64,000 bases of DNA from Fasciolopsis buskii. Lineage: Eukaryota > Platyhelminthes > Trematoda > Plagiorchiida > Fasciolidae. The position numbers were made by a program, and so were the translations under genes. Shown in pieces: positions 11,892 through 23,329 of this stretch. How positions within the stretch are numbered: the stretch's first letter is position 1; the number at the start of each line of letters is the position of its first letter. Under the pieces are notes generated by a model. The model was given only the letters and a program-made list of their open reading frames with translations. It ran no database searches and had not been told where the DNA came from. The stretch is from positions 222,319 through 286,318 of the forward strand of contig LUCM01004968.1 in the NCBI GenBank assembly GCA_008360955.1. Reading direction: 5' to 3'.

Positions 11892-12895
11892 TAAAACAGG
11901 TATGCACGCATGATCAGCTGGGGTAAACATCGAGATGGTAATCACACAGAAAGTGATTAATTACTATCCAGCAAGGAATAAGACAGGTAATCAACTGGGT
12001 TACTTGAAACAAAATACAACTGGGAAAAAGCTATTTTTTGCAACTAGTAACCTTCTGTATCTTTAAGGCCCTAACCGGGTTACCTCGAACAGCCAACTAA
12101 AACTGGATTCTTTGTGTACTTTTTCACTCTATTTTTTCATGGGGTATACGAGCTGCCGTTTTCCCTAACCAAGATACCCGCTGGGCAGGCATAAGCAATA
12201 CTTGCCCCATGAATCGCAGCCACCGGTCCAGTTGGTTACCATGCCTGGCCTGCTGCCTCATGTAGTCCGTGACACGCCTAGTGTGGCAGCTGACGAAAAC
12301 GAAGACTGACTAACGGCCCGATGGCGCTGGACGGAAATAATATCAGATCGCATGTCAGTCAGCATTGGCGTCTATTGCCATGTCACATACGCCACACATG
12401 AGATAAGCTAATTGTAATATCTATTTATGGAACCCAAATTACAATTTTCCGATTTCACTATGCTGCTTTTTGGTTCGATGTGATTTTTCTCTGCACCTCA
12501 TTTTGAAATAACATAAAGAACACGAGGCAAAATACTGCCATCTACATCAAGATCTGACTAGCAAAAGCTGCCCAGCAACGATGCGTCTGCTCAGGTTAAT
12601 CAGCTCTCCATGATGTCCAGACTAGGGTCAGCAAGGATGAGCACGTGTTTGTGCTTTTACAGGACTATGTCCTATTAGTACATCAAATCCGTGCAGACAG
12701 TCACCCATTTTGCTTCCAGTACTGGTCACCATAGATCGATCTTAGGCTCATGTGCTCCAAATGCTCAACGGTGTTAATACATGTTTTCAGCTGACCAAAA
12801 AGGGGCTACGTCTTTCAGAGGAGGGTTCGTTACAGAGCAATTGTCGAGAGAATTTCTTGTCACAGCGCCGTCGTATACGACTAGACCACTGCGGT
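11892..12895. other. Intron 2 sequence, no feature recognised
   Basis: ABCB6 intron 2 between exon 3 and the RTE relic. The plus-strand frame at 12,752-12,982 runs antisense into the RTE 3' region and is not coding by any evidence I can see. Confidence 0.35.
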
Positions 12896-12899
12896 CAAT

Positions 12900-14250
12900 G
12901 GCACTGTGAGCTTAGCGGGTATGTCATCAGCCTCCATTATCTGCCAAGGGGTTCAGTTCGATTCAGATTTTACAATCGTTGACGGTGGACCAAAGACCTT
13001 CAGTTTTGGTTGCTACCTCAGCACCGCCTATTCAAATGAGCAAAAGACAGTGACAAATAATGAAAAATCAACTATAGGGTAATAAGTTAAGCAATTAAGT
13101 CGAACTATAAAAGAAGGATGAAGGTCGTTGACTGTAGAAAGGAACCATATCACCTACTGTCACCAACTAACAGTTGACCAGATATCGTGGACCCTAACCA
13201 CATAGACTAAGTGGATGGACACCAGCCAATTCACTGACTAAAGTTTTTGCACCATTTTGCTATCATCGACTGACCACGTCCATCCATCGTACAACCACCA
13301 CCTTGTCTCGGAGGACAACATACGAGACAGTCCTTCAGCTGACAAGCGAAAACGTTTCCAGTCCTTCTCTGAGGATTGAACCTTGCGGCCAAGTACATCA
13401 CCCCTAACCTGGGTTACTAGCACAATTGTTCAATCACATTCCACCAATAAGACGAAAACAACGGGATTCAAACACCGAAAATTTTCGCACACTTTACTCT
13501 CAACTGTCATGTTTCTGAGCCACACAGTAGTACTGATCTCACTGCTGCTGTGTAAACTCGACCTTTGGTCGACAATCGCATATCACGCCGAATCCACAGA
13601 TGTCTCAAATCAGTGGGTGACAATGAGGCCTTTAGCATACGCGAATGTGCTTTATCCGATATGCATTCATATGGTAAGATACAACTGCCCAAGGGACTAA
13701 ATCTATCTACCTCAACCAATTCTTCTCTCTTATGAACAAGGTTAGGCTGTAGGTCAATCCAGTCCTGAAACAGCATTTTACAGTTCGAAGGTGCAAAACG
13801 CATCTCAAACATACGTACACTATCCTTCAGACGATCGGAGAAAACTCGCAACTTGGAACCTCACTTGGAAGTCCAACATTTTCTGCATATTCTAAGTTGG
13901 ACAGTTTCCTTTCTGAGCAAATATCAATATCACTGTTCTCACATAATAATATCAACAACAAAGTCGAAAAGAAGGGGTGATAGGTAGAAACGCTGACGAC
14001 AATTGCCCACGGTGAACTCGAATGAAAAAACGTCATAAGCAGGAACTCACGTTTGATTGAGTGAAAACCAGTACAGAAATCAATGAAGCATGTTACACCG
14101 TGCTGGCCCCCAAGAGCCTCAGCATAGTCGAAAGTAGATGTGAAAGGCTCCGAGTCGGCTGCTTGCCCTAAAGGCTTCTCGAAATACTCCCAAATAACCG
14201 GCGTCTCATACAACTTCTGCCGACGAAGTTCCAAGCATTGTTTCTTCATG
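12900..14250 (-). mobile_element. RTE-like non-LTR retrotransposon relic 1
   Basis: A minus-strand LINE fragment in intron 2, in the same orientation as the ABCB6 gene. The reverse transcriptase runs from about 14,120 to 13,510 in two frames. CFIDFCTGFHSIKREFL is the FIDFxxAFDS motif, and LSNLEYAENVGL is the DYADD box with both Asp lost. MRFAPSNCKMLFQDW and LRHLWIRRDMRLSTKGRVYT follow, which are very typical of a LINE lineage common in trematodes and cestodes. A tail with LSSETRWWLYDGWTW reaches 13,238, and the non-coding 3' end to about 12,900 is shared with 16,640-16,990. A frameshift near 13,840 joins the two frames. Confidence 0.82.
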
Positions 14251-14254
14251 ACCT

Positions 14255-15110
14255 AGGTGTTCCCATCAAAGTCCGAAGACGAATGTCCGGCGACCCCGGC
14301 CGGAAAAACTCGTCCTTGGTAAGCAGTAAACGGCCGGTGGCGGAAGAAGCATACGGCTGTGTGCTAACCAGCATCCGCAGTAGAGAGGTGGACTGGATAG
14401 CCAGGATGTCTGGCTCCATCCGAAGGACGCATGAACTGAGCAATTGGTCACCGGTTTCCAGCGGGTCACGAGACCCTCAGGTCGTCCTGGTGCCTTGTGG
14501 GTTAGACCATTTGATCAAACGCTCGGAGTAGCATCCCTTAAATTAACCGCCTACTTCGGTTTGAGCGACGAAATAGTGTACCAGACACTCCGGATGTTTG
14601 GCGATATCTAAAGGGTGTGTGAACTGGGCACTAGTCAGTCACCGTCTCCAAATGGTTTATACAGCCCGTGCTTCGCACAGTTGCTTAGCGGATTACGCTT
14701 TCGGGATCTAAAGACTTTGGTTTCCAATCCCAAAAATACTCCGGATTTCTCCTGGACAATTTGGCAATGCCATACTCACAAACAAATAATGCATCCATTC
14801 GATTACACCAAATCGTTCACAAAACTACCCTGTTCCCTCTCTGTTGCATGCATAGACACCCTCAAATTCGTTTTGCTTTCCTCCCCGTCTAACCTAGCAA
14901 AAACATTGAGTGTATATACATTAAGATAAACAAACTGTGCTCTTTCCTTGCTCTTCACTCTGATTTCACTTAGCCCCTCTCCGGTTGTACCGACATGGGT
15001 TTTACACAGCCCGAAATCAGGCAATTATATACATATATATTACAATTAATTGAGAGGACTATGTGAGATTGCAGTTATTTTGCATGAATGACTGTCTTCC
15101 TAAATACACC
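14255..15110. other. Intron 2 sequence, GC-richer then AT-rich
   Basis: Bases 14,255-14,540 are GC-rich and open on both strands. They may be more of RTE relic 1, but I could not place them. The rest is unremarkable apart from a short TA run near 15,025-15,042. Confidence 0.3.
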
Positions 15111-15114
15111 ATTC

Positions 15115-15330
15115 ACATACAAACTTATGCTCGGAAAGCATCACATATGAGTTACCCCTCATTATAGCTCATCAGTGGTGCATATCTACCTTTTAGCCCA
15201 AGCGTGTGCGTTACCACCGTCCCAGCCAGTTCTCTCCGACAGCCGATCAGAGTTGCCGTTAAGTTTAGTCAAATATCGCCCTTAACGACAGCCATCAATG
15301 CCCAATAAATTTTAAGGAACACTTGGTAAA
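15115..15330 (+). repeat. Dispersed repeat R2, copy b
   Basis: Contains GGAAAGCATCACATATGAGT, GCTCATCAGTGGTGCATATC and GTTAAGTTTAGTCAAATATC in the same order as copy a (9,940-10,150). Confidence 0.58.
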
Positions 15331-15334
15331 CAGC

Positions 15335-16635
15335 CCACCAGTTTTAATCCAACGCTAGCAACTATGTCAGGCCTCCTCCACAGGATAGACGTGCGTACTT
15401 GTGAGGTTACAAATAGCTTCAAGCGTTATGTCTTTGCAATTGTCGCAAATCGTTGGGGATCCATTCCGAAGATATAAACAACTGTTGACTGTCCTCGTGT
15501 AGATGATGTCATTTTCTCCTTGAACAACACTTTTGAGGAAAGGGAAATTTGATTCCGAAAAAGGAATTCATCCCCATCTATGAAAATGGCAGGCAGAAAA
15601 TCATCAGAACTAATTGCTTCGCGACGTCTTAAGGAAAACACCTTCCTACGTAACCGAGAGAAGTCGGACGAAAATTTCTCAGCCCGACGTTTATATGACC
15701 ACTGAGGGTTACTGGCAGATCTATCTACTTTGCAGATCGTTTCACCAACAACCAACTGGAAACTTCTATTTGTCGATGTTATCAACACAAACCGCCGTTT
15801 CTAACTTCCTAACACATTTGCACTATCAAGATTTACGGCCAGTTTGAAGATTTCTGCACTGCCCACGGTCCGAAGGCTGGTCTGCACCATTATGATCCAC
15901 ATTAAGCAGAATTAACGTGAGTTTAACTAATGGCGCAGGGGAGATTGGTTTTCTGAGTGCAAGCGGCACCTCTGTACATATCAAGGTCACATGAATTTAG
16001 AACGTCTCCGGTATGCACTCAATGGGTTTCAATATCCTCAAAGAAATTGGGCCAACAAATGTTGCAGGCACCAAGTCACGTTAAGGTAGCATGCAAAAGA
16101 ACAATGTCGAAGCTGATGAAATTTTCCACTATAAAAATCGCATGCTTCCCTCTTATTAGTATAATAATCGGGTCCGCCACGGGACAGTCTGAAGTTGTAG
16201 TGCCGCAGGTAAGAGGAATAATTTTTGCAAGAGCAGACGAAACCATTGCAACAAGGAGAAGAAAGCGCACGGTAATGTTTTCGCGTTCTAACACTGTGGT
16301 CTATCAATCCCACATGCTGGCGACACTACCAACCAGTAGCTAAATTTCATGCTGAAAAGTGTGGGAACCGTATCGTTTCGCTCATCTTGCTTGCGTCAGT
16401 AATTCTGTAGGTGCGCATGTATGCCTATTACAATTAAGATAATAGAAATTAAAAGGAACTATAATGGTGCATTTTCGTCTTTGTGGCTGAACTGTTGATC
16501 TCAGTTCACTTACTAGAAACGGTTGTTTCGCCTTTTACTTTAATCAGCGTGCCTTCACGCATCATGATTTTCTTGTTATATACAGATTAAGTGCGCCTTA
16601 AGGAAAGCAAGTATGTGCTCAAACAACAGTGTCCA
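15335..16635. other. Intron 2 sequence, no feature recognised
   Basis: Open frames occur on both strands (15,426-15,788 minus; 15,957-16,343 plus), overlapping others and without family motifs. I treat them as chance frames. Confidence 0.35.
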
Positions 16636-16639
16636 CCCC

Positions 16640-16990
16640 TCAACCGAACCCTTGGATCTATATGTCAGATTCAGATTCAGTTTGTGCAACCATTAAACTT
16701 GCACCAGTGAGCTCTGGTTTGGGTCGCTACCTCACAGCATCATCTGCTCAAACAGAAAAGAGAATCATGAATAATAAAAGATCGATGACAAAACAGTAAA
16801 ATGAGAAACCACAGAGAACAAAAAAGATTTCGAATCCAAGAACGCTACTGACTGCAGCACTGAACCATACCGCCTACTGCCCTCAGCCTTCGCTTCCGTG
16901 GACCCCAAACTAGCAATCTAACTGCACCTATAATACGCAGTCCACTGGTTAAAGTTTTCACACTTTTCCTATTTCACCAACTAGCCACTC
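16640..16990 (-). mobile_element. RTE-like 3'-end fragment
   Basis: This matches the 3' non-coding end of RTE relic 1 (12,900-13,290). Shared blocks, read on plus, include GGTCGCTACCTCA versus GGTTGCTACCTCA and GAACCATACCGCCTACTG versus GAACCATATCACCTACTG. CGTGGACCCCAAAC versus CGTGGACCCTAACC and ACTGGTTAAAGTTTT versus ACTGACTAAAGTTTT are also shared. It is a 5'-truncated copy with no coding sequence. Confidence 0.65.
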
Positions 16991-16999
16991 TGGCTGTGA

Positions 17000-18930
17000 C
17001 AAAATCGGCCTCTGATGTGCCGTTCTGTCCCCGATAAGTGGCCAGGTTGGGCATGTGCCTATTCATTTCTACAATGCGCCGGAGGTTTCCGTAGGATTAT
17101 TTCACCATCGACGGTTAGGTGGGAGCGGTAATAAGAGTTAAAGGATTCTACCGTTAAACCAGTGTAATTTTCAACAAGTTTCAAGTTTTCAAAAGCCGTT
17201 TTTAGTGAAAGCAGGATTTCGGCTTTTTCCCCGTGTCCGGTGAAACCAATTGAATGTGCAAACGATTGTGTAGCAAGGACGTGTAGATGATGTTGTAATA
17301 TATTTAATGAGGACAGGAAAAAGGCAGTAAAACTAGCCTGCCAGAATCCTATGGAAGGATTTCAAGCATGTTTTGAATTGTTTGGATACTATACCATATC
17401 AGCCGGTTCTGGATCACGTCCCGACTAAGATAGCATTGTTTGCAAATAGTCCCATTTTCAACATGAATTGTTTTAAAAATGGGTCAAATCACGTTGCATG
17501 ACACAAACGGATCATTTTCGAAAGAATAAAGCAATGCAACAGAATGAACCAACGATTTTTCTTGCAGTTTGTTTTCACAATACCGTTGAGAACGATGGTT
17601 TAATCAAGCTTCACGGTAAAAATATGGGAAGTTACCAATATCGACGTTTGGTTTGTACTACGGTAAGTATGATGGCGTTCACATCTTGTAGATCAACATG
17701 ATACATGAAACCGACAAACCACGATTCGGTTCATGTTAGGTCAATTAAATTCATTGCTTTTAGTTATCAAGAATTTTTTATCGACGTGATTCCATTTCGA
17801 TTTCCACGTCACAGCACTGCGTACTCATTCGTGAGAATAAGTTAAGGGTGATGTGAAAACAAACCAAGAGAGTAATTACCGAAACTCGTATAGATGAAGG
17901 AAAATTTTCAATGGAAGCATACAACGTGAACTCACTGAAATGAACGATTTAATATAATGTATCCAATCATCCTGTAAACAAACCCAGTCAACTTAAACCC
18001 TGTCCCGTTCAAGAAATGATCTTTCATCATGTTTTGTATGATAGATCGACTATCTTTCTGTATCGGAGACAAGCGTGAAAAGCCTATTATTGCTGTAAGC
18101 ACCAATAAAAGCCCCACATGAAACTCGCCATCAACCCCAACATAATCAGCAAAACATTAGGCTACCCTAGTGACCAACTCATTCTCTAAAGAAACTAATG
18201 GAGTATGAGTTGTAGTGAGCCAACTCTTCACCACCACAAAGTGAGATAGGGGAAGGAACGACTTTACGCATCGCTTTGAATATTATATTTACAAAAACAA
18301 TAACGAGGATGTAAATCTATACAATGCAAGAAAGAGATAGATGGAAATCCAAAGATAGCAAAATATCCCAAAGCTACCGACGTTTCAACCCAGCTTTTTT
18401 CTGCCGATTTGTCGTCAGATATTTGGCAATTTAGATCTAATGTCGCGAAAGTCGACTGAAGCCTAACTTTTGCACAAACGAACTCGCATGGTGTCCAGTT
18501 ATCTTTCAGCAATATCGCTCAAAGTCCGAATCTTGGCCATGCCCGTATTTCGTTGTCTTTGACCACTTGTGCTAAATGAATAATTGCAGCTCAGCAACAG
18601 GCCTTCGTAGGTGGAGGAATTTTCACCTCAGCTAGTGAGGCGATCTAGCGAGACAATGAGCTCAACCAACTATGTGCCTGGCTCGAAAATCCTTTTGTCG
18701 GTGTATACTAGATTTGAATGACACGAGCATGAATGCTAACGACTGATTGGAAATACCCAAACGGAACCGTACCAGACTTAACAAAAACTATGCAAACAAC
18801 CATGTTATCAATTGTATTTGACTATCATAAAGGCGCACAATTGCAAAACATGAGACTAAAACGCTGGCAAAATAACTCGAACAAATAATAGGAATAATAA
18901 TAATATTAAAATTACTAACAGAACCATGCT
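17000..18930. other. Intron 2 sequence near exon 2
   Basis: Apart from the possible plus-strand exon at 17,568-17,662 I see nothing here. The region is AT-rich with stops in all frames. Confidence 0.35.
17568..17662 (+). CDS. Possible small exon of unknown gene (plus strand)
   Basis: A 95-base open segment is framed by a strong acceptor (GATTTTTCTTGCAG, ending 17,567) and a consensus donor (GTAAGT from 17,663). It reads CFHNTVENDGLIKLHGKNMG in the open frame. It lies within ABCB6 intron 2 on the opposite strand. I recognise no family and no partner exon was found. Splice-like motifs arise by chance at this scale, so this is only a candidate. Confidence 0.2.
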
Positions 18931-18933
18931 TAC

Positions 18934-19268
18934 CAACCCGTTTGTAAAAGATCGGTGTGTAAACGTTAACCAAGCGCCCAATCACCAGAAGAAATAAGCA
19001 GATGAAAACTCTCAGTTGCACAAGCCGATCCTCACGGGGCCACACGTAAGGGGCAATTATTTTGAAACGACGAAAAGCCTTTGCCAATCTGCGTTCTTTT
19101 GGTTGCGTCGAATCCGGCGGTTGTGGTTGTGTTGTCTCTTCTGACTGCAAAATTGAATAGTTCTCAGAAGATCTGGGTAACCCCGGGGAAATGCAACCGA
19201 GGATCGCAACGGTGACCACAGCCAACGTTAGGAGCAACCAAATGATAAACTCCGAAATGTCTACTGAA
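18934..19268 (-). CDS. ABCB6: ABCB6-type ABC transporter, exon 2 (TMD0 end, linker, first ABC helix)
   Basis: The acceptor is a pyrimidine-rich tract ending TTTTAG at 19,269. The first base, T, completes the ACT codon begun in exon 1. The exon encodes the fifth TMD0 helix (SEFIIWLLLTLAVVTVAIL), a polar linker rich in Gln, Pro and Ser, then the ABCB6 signature region. That region has the YVWPRE motif, an amphipathic elbow and a first ABC transmembrane helix ending VNVYTPIFYKR, which corresponds to LNVLVPIFYRN in animal ABCB6. The donor is G|GTAAGC at 18,933, leaving phase 1. The 335-bp length and both phases agree with the neighbouring exons. Confidence 0.87.
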
Positions 19269-20595
19269 CTAAAAGACGGAAAATGAAAACATCTCACCAT
19301 GATTTACTTTGGTAATAAAGCACATATCAGTCACAAGAATTGTGATCCAACACATGAGACGCAAAGCCAGGAAACCATGACAACTTTGGTTCCGAGTAGA
19401 GGAGCGTGGGAACGGTTGACAAAATGAATAAAGATAACAACTAATTCAGAGCTGAACGCTACCTGGCACATTCCCGTGAACATAGGAGCGGTAACTGGCC
19501 AGCGGTTGCTGTGAATAAATGGGACCCAGACACACCAAAAGAGTGGCCGCGGGGAAGCGGTTAGTTTCGAAGAAGTGGTGGGTTCGCATCTGACGAGCGT
19601 TCTCGCTAAAGCTGATAATATGGTGATGGGATGACTGTGACTTGTCGCTAAGTGAGGCTACAGCCGCACCTCTCACTTCGGTACAAGCCACTCCAGATGT
19701 GAAAACTTTGAATTTCGTGGTCATTCGGTCTGTTGAAAGCCCGGAGGAATGCTCGATTCCTGATTGAAAATGATCAAAAAGCTTAGGAAATGGAATACCA
19801 TTTACTTATTGCAAAGATATGCGGAGGCCTTATTTCACCTCGCTGCTTCACAGACGACGAGACGGTTGATGCAGAACCTCCAAGACAATTCTTATGTCGA
19901 TTTGAGTAGCCGGATGGCACCAATTCCGAAGATAAACCATAGGGAGATATGCAGAAAAGTTAGTGTAACAGACCACATAAATAATTGTTTCTCTCCATTC
20001 TTTCTGTGCACTTTTTTCCGCCACAGTGTTCGTTGCATTGGAAGTGTGTCAGGATTTGTGATGTTTATGTATACATGCATATAATACGTAATATATGCAA
20101 ACACACGCATGTATACGAACAGAAAGATGAACAAAATGGATTCGGTTAATCTAGCATGGGTGACAGTCACTGTCAACAGTCGTAAGTGTTAAATCTATAA
20201 ATTTATAGCTAAAGGTACTCAATAATGAGCAGGTCAAATTTGTACTTGCCGAAATCCCTGGACGCCTCCAATAATACAATCGGAAGTGTTTGTTATCTGA
20301 TCCACGAAATGGCCGAAAATCGACCCACAACATGAATTACTGTAAAGATTTCAATCAAGAGGTGTTTCGTAGACTGCAAGCTGCTTATGATGCTAGAACC
20401 GATGGATTTAGGGTCTACTACATAAGACTACTCTGAATATTTCAGGTATGTTCACTGATCCAGTATAGTAACCATATCCGATGATTGCAGAGTCGTCGAC
20501 TCAAAGCTGGGGAAAGTGAAGACTAGTGAATTGCCTCGAAGCAGTAAACAAGACGACCGGAAATATTCGGAATATCATTTTTAAGCTAAGAATTT
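19269..20595. other. ABCB6 intron 1 sequence
   Basis: Part of the 1,730-base intron between exons 1 and 2. The minus-strand frame 19,446-19,724 is open but lies between two exons whose phases already match, and it shows no ABCB6 similarity. I do not call it an exon. Confidence 0.5.
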
Positions 20596-20599
20596 ATGA

Positions 20600-20915
20600 T
20601 AAGTCACTTTTTACAACGACACGAGTAGGGAAGTGAAAAATGTATTGCCTAAGATGAGCTGACAAGTACCGCAGGACCTTGAATTTTGCCTTTTACAAAT
20701 TTTATATACCAGAAGGTCACCAAGACCTTTTACAAAGGGAGAGGCAGACAGACAACAACGACCCTGTAACCGGTTTCGGTATAGAACCATATAAGTCACT
20801 AAGTCAGGCATGGCAGCGATCCGGACGACAGCGAACTACCAAGTGACCGGCTGATTTCGATTTCGAGCCTTTGATCTTTGTGGTGACAGAGGCCTAATCC
20901 ACTTGGCCACCGCCG
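20600..20915 (-). repeat. tRNA-derived SINE in ABCB6 intron 1
   Basis: The minus strand has an A box TGGCCAAGTGG (20,909-20,899) and B box GGCTCGAAATC (20,869-20,859), preceded by CGGCGG. The same start, GGCGGTGGCCAA, occurs in the SINE at about 40,160, so they are likely members of one tRNA-Ser- or Leu-like SINE family. The body probably extends left to about 20,600, but that end is a guess. Confidence 0.55.
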
Positions 20916-20998
20916 ATCAGTAAGACGTTTTAAGGTAAACGGAGGAACGTGTCCATAGGAATTCCCTGGTTTTGCAACGTCTGTACATAACAACTTAC

Positions 20999-21498
20999 GT
21001 AGACATCGACCACCACCAGTCTGAGCTTCGAATTGAAACTACAGGAAGGAAAGTACAGATCAGCGCTCCGAACCAGAAACATAAGAGCACCGGATTGTGA
21101 TGGCGATATTGAGTTTGAAAAATACTCCGTCTGCAGTCCATGCGCAAAAGCATGATTGAAAAAATCCACAGCAACGGATTTGCTACAAGTGAGGATATCA
21201 AAAAGCCGTAGACTTGTTCTTCAGCGCGCGCAAATGCATACACTATTGGCTGAACGAACAGAAGAATCGGGATCAACCAGCAGACGACTTGATGGGCGAT
21301 CCACAGATTTGATTTCCGTCTGTGCGATTCGATCGAATTTTGATTGCGTCTTTTACGAGAACACATCATCCAAATTCCAGGAATAACAATCAGGAGAGAA
21401 AGCACTGTTGTGGACAGTGTATCTACGAAACAGCGATGAATTCCATCGTTCGCCCATGGATGAATGATTGACTGATTATTTGGACAAAACTGCGGCAT
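20999..21498 (-). CDS. ABCB6: ABCB6-type ABC transporter, exon 1 (TMD0)
   Basis: This is the first coding exon of an ABCB6 half-transporter. In animals that protein sits in endolysosomal, plasma and mitochondrial outer membranes and is linked to porphyrin and heavy-metal transport. The ATG at 21,498 is directly preceded by an in-frame TAG, so no upstream start in this frame is possible. The exon encodes 166 codons plus two bases. Hydrophobic segments lie near residues 25-45, 66-90, 98-118 and 135-155, as expected for the N-terminal TMD0. The C-terminal SSDWWWSM matches the Trp-rich end of TMD0 in animal ABCB6. A short Cys/Asn N-terminus with an NQS sequon (residues 8-10) precedes a segment similar to the family's DGLSPCF stretch. 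The exon ends TCTAC before donor GTAAGT (20,998), leaving phase 2, which fits exon 2. HMT1-like paralogues are the alternative name. Confidence 0.85.
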
Positions 21499-21499
21499 C

Positions 21500-22255
21500 T
21501 AAGTTTATGGAGAAGAGAATCTTCCATGTCAATGACATCAAACCAATAAAAAGCGTAGCCATTTTTAGTATACAAAATATCAGATATTCAGGGGACCAAA
21601 CAATGAGTCAAGTAATACGCCATTAAAAATATGCTCAAATTATCTAGTTTTGTACTCAGGATCCGCTATGAAATTCATACGCATTGCCTTTGCCAATCAA
21701 AGTGTGAATACAGAGGAAAATTAGTAGTACTCTTCAACGTGGCGATTAAACATTGATAGTCATTCTATGACAGCTGATTAAACTCTGACTCAAGTCCAAA
21801 CACAGACGATATACGAGGCAGAGTACATTTTGCATAAGTTTCGCACACTAGTACCTAATCTAGCCAAAGTTGATAGCTTTTACAGCCTCGTGACCCCTAA
21901 GTTAAACACTTGGGCCGCATATATTTTGGTAACCACGCACTGACGATGCCATTTCGGCTGATGAGAATATTGAGATCTGAATTCAAAGGTTAGTTCAAGC
22001 AAGGTTTCTAAGTACAACATTGTAATCATCGGTTTCAATTATGGAAGTATACGCCTGGAACTCTGGATGAATGGTCCTACAGTATGATGACTCAGACCCT
22101 TGAGTCAAAGGCCCCGGTGAGGGTTCCCAAATAAAATCCCTTGTGCGGTGTGGGCAGCCCCGAAACATTGCCCTTCTAAGCATATTCAGCGTCACTTGTA
22201 TGGGCAGTCTTAGTAATTTTCACTCTTCTGATAAAAGAACAAAGCAAGATTCCAC
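21500..22255. other. Upstream region of ABCB6, promoter not resolved
   Basis: Sequence 5' of the ABCB6 start. It must contain the 5' UTR and promoter unless a further non-coding exon exists, but I found no reliable core promoter or trans-splice signal. Bases after about 22,140 may already belong to the RTE fragment. Confidence 0.4.
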
Positions 22256-22259
22256 GACA

Positions 22260-22830
22260 AATTGCGGTTCGGTAGATTTGGTCAGTATTCACATTGGTGG
22301 AAGGGCAGGATATAAACCTAATACATTACTTAACCTGAGGTGTTCACTTCACTTGGCTGCCTTCTATACCCGCACGGCCAACCCGGCCGAGAAACAAGAT
22401 GTCCTAGCTAAGGCTCTTGAAACTTTACAAGTAGATGCATGCCGCGTCCTTAAGTCCATAATCACTATTCGCAGTTTAGATGCAACTTCATTATCTCAAT
22501 TCGCTCATAGTGTCCGGTGATTCGATTTTTGGCACTCGTGGTCAGGCTGGACTGCTTTGAGCGCAAGGACTGAGGGTGCACTGTTGTACTGAACCCTAGT
22601 CAATGGTCGTTTATGTGCAGCTCGATTGAACGGTTCTGGGAGTGTCAATGGCAGCCGACTGAGGCATCGCTGTCTATTTATTGCATATGCTTACGCGCCA
22701 TTGAGAGCAACTCTAGTTAAGAAAAGACACGTTTAGCGGAGAGTCATCTTGATTTTCCTGAGGTTTGCGATAAACGGAGGTCGTAGTTATTGATGATTAT
22801 TTTAATGTCAAACTTAGCTACTTTGTATAT
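22260..22830 (+). mobile_element. RTE-like endonuclease fragment
   Basis: Plus-strand LINE 5' portion. KALETLQVDACRVLKS resembles the ETL..D.C.VSET motif of RTE endonucleases. Further on, in another frame, LVNGRLCAARLNGSGSVNGS and RCLFIACAYAP match the DSRLCAVRL...CLFVVSAYAP block. A much-altered VVIDDYFNVKL follows where VVVAGDFN is expected. Frameshifts and stops abound. It ends in a TA-rich stretch at 22,823-22,868. Confidence 0.75.
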
Positions 22831-22868
22831 ACATATATATATACAGACATATAAATATATATAATTTG
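22823..22868. repeat. TA-rich simple repeat
   Basis: Interrupted TATA/CATA repeat at the end of the RTE endonuclease fragment. Confidence 0.7.
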
Positions 22869-23014
22869 TAGCGTCCGGAATGGGCATGGAAACTATTTGT
22901 CGAAGAGTTCACAAAAGAACCACAAATATGATTCGTTCGTAATTCCTTGTCAGCTGGGCTGAGCCAACCTTAAGAACGTGGTCGAAAAGCCACCAGAATA
23001 TTCACATGTAATTA

Positions 23015-23130
23015 TTAAAATTGTAAGTAGTATCCGGATGAGTGAACAAAACTTTCCCGGAAGCGTACGATCGGTTTCGCGGTTATTGTCGCTCGTCAAG
23101 TATGTGCACCCGATATGTGTATAAACATGC
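23015..23130 (+). repeat. Dispersed repeat R1, copy c
   Basis: Reads AAGTAGTATCCGGATGAGTG, then the core GGTTTCGCGGTTATTGTCGC (23,073-23,092), then CAAGTATGTGCACCCGATA. It is the best-preserved R1 copy and is followed directly by an AT microsatellite. Confidence 0.6.
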
Positions 23131-23157
23131 ATATATATATATATATATATATATATG
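23131..23157. repeat. (AT)n microsatellite
   Basis: About 12 AT units adjoining R1 copy c. Confidence 0.85.
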
Positions 23158-23329
23158 AATGCATACTACACCGGCCTGAAAAGAAGCATAGTACTAAGGC
23201 AACATGTAATCAGAACTTAACAGAAGTTGGATAGATAGGGAAGCAGAAAAATACTAATCCATAAGAAAATGATTCGGTTTTAAGTTTTACCGTACGAATT
23301 TCGCAATGTTTTGGTTGCTTATGGATTAA

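Noticed and set aside
19446..19724. Minus-strand frame between ABCB6 exons 1 and 2
   Set aside because: Exons 1 and 2 join in phase and match the family without it, and its translation is not ABCB6-like.
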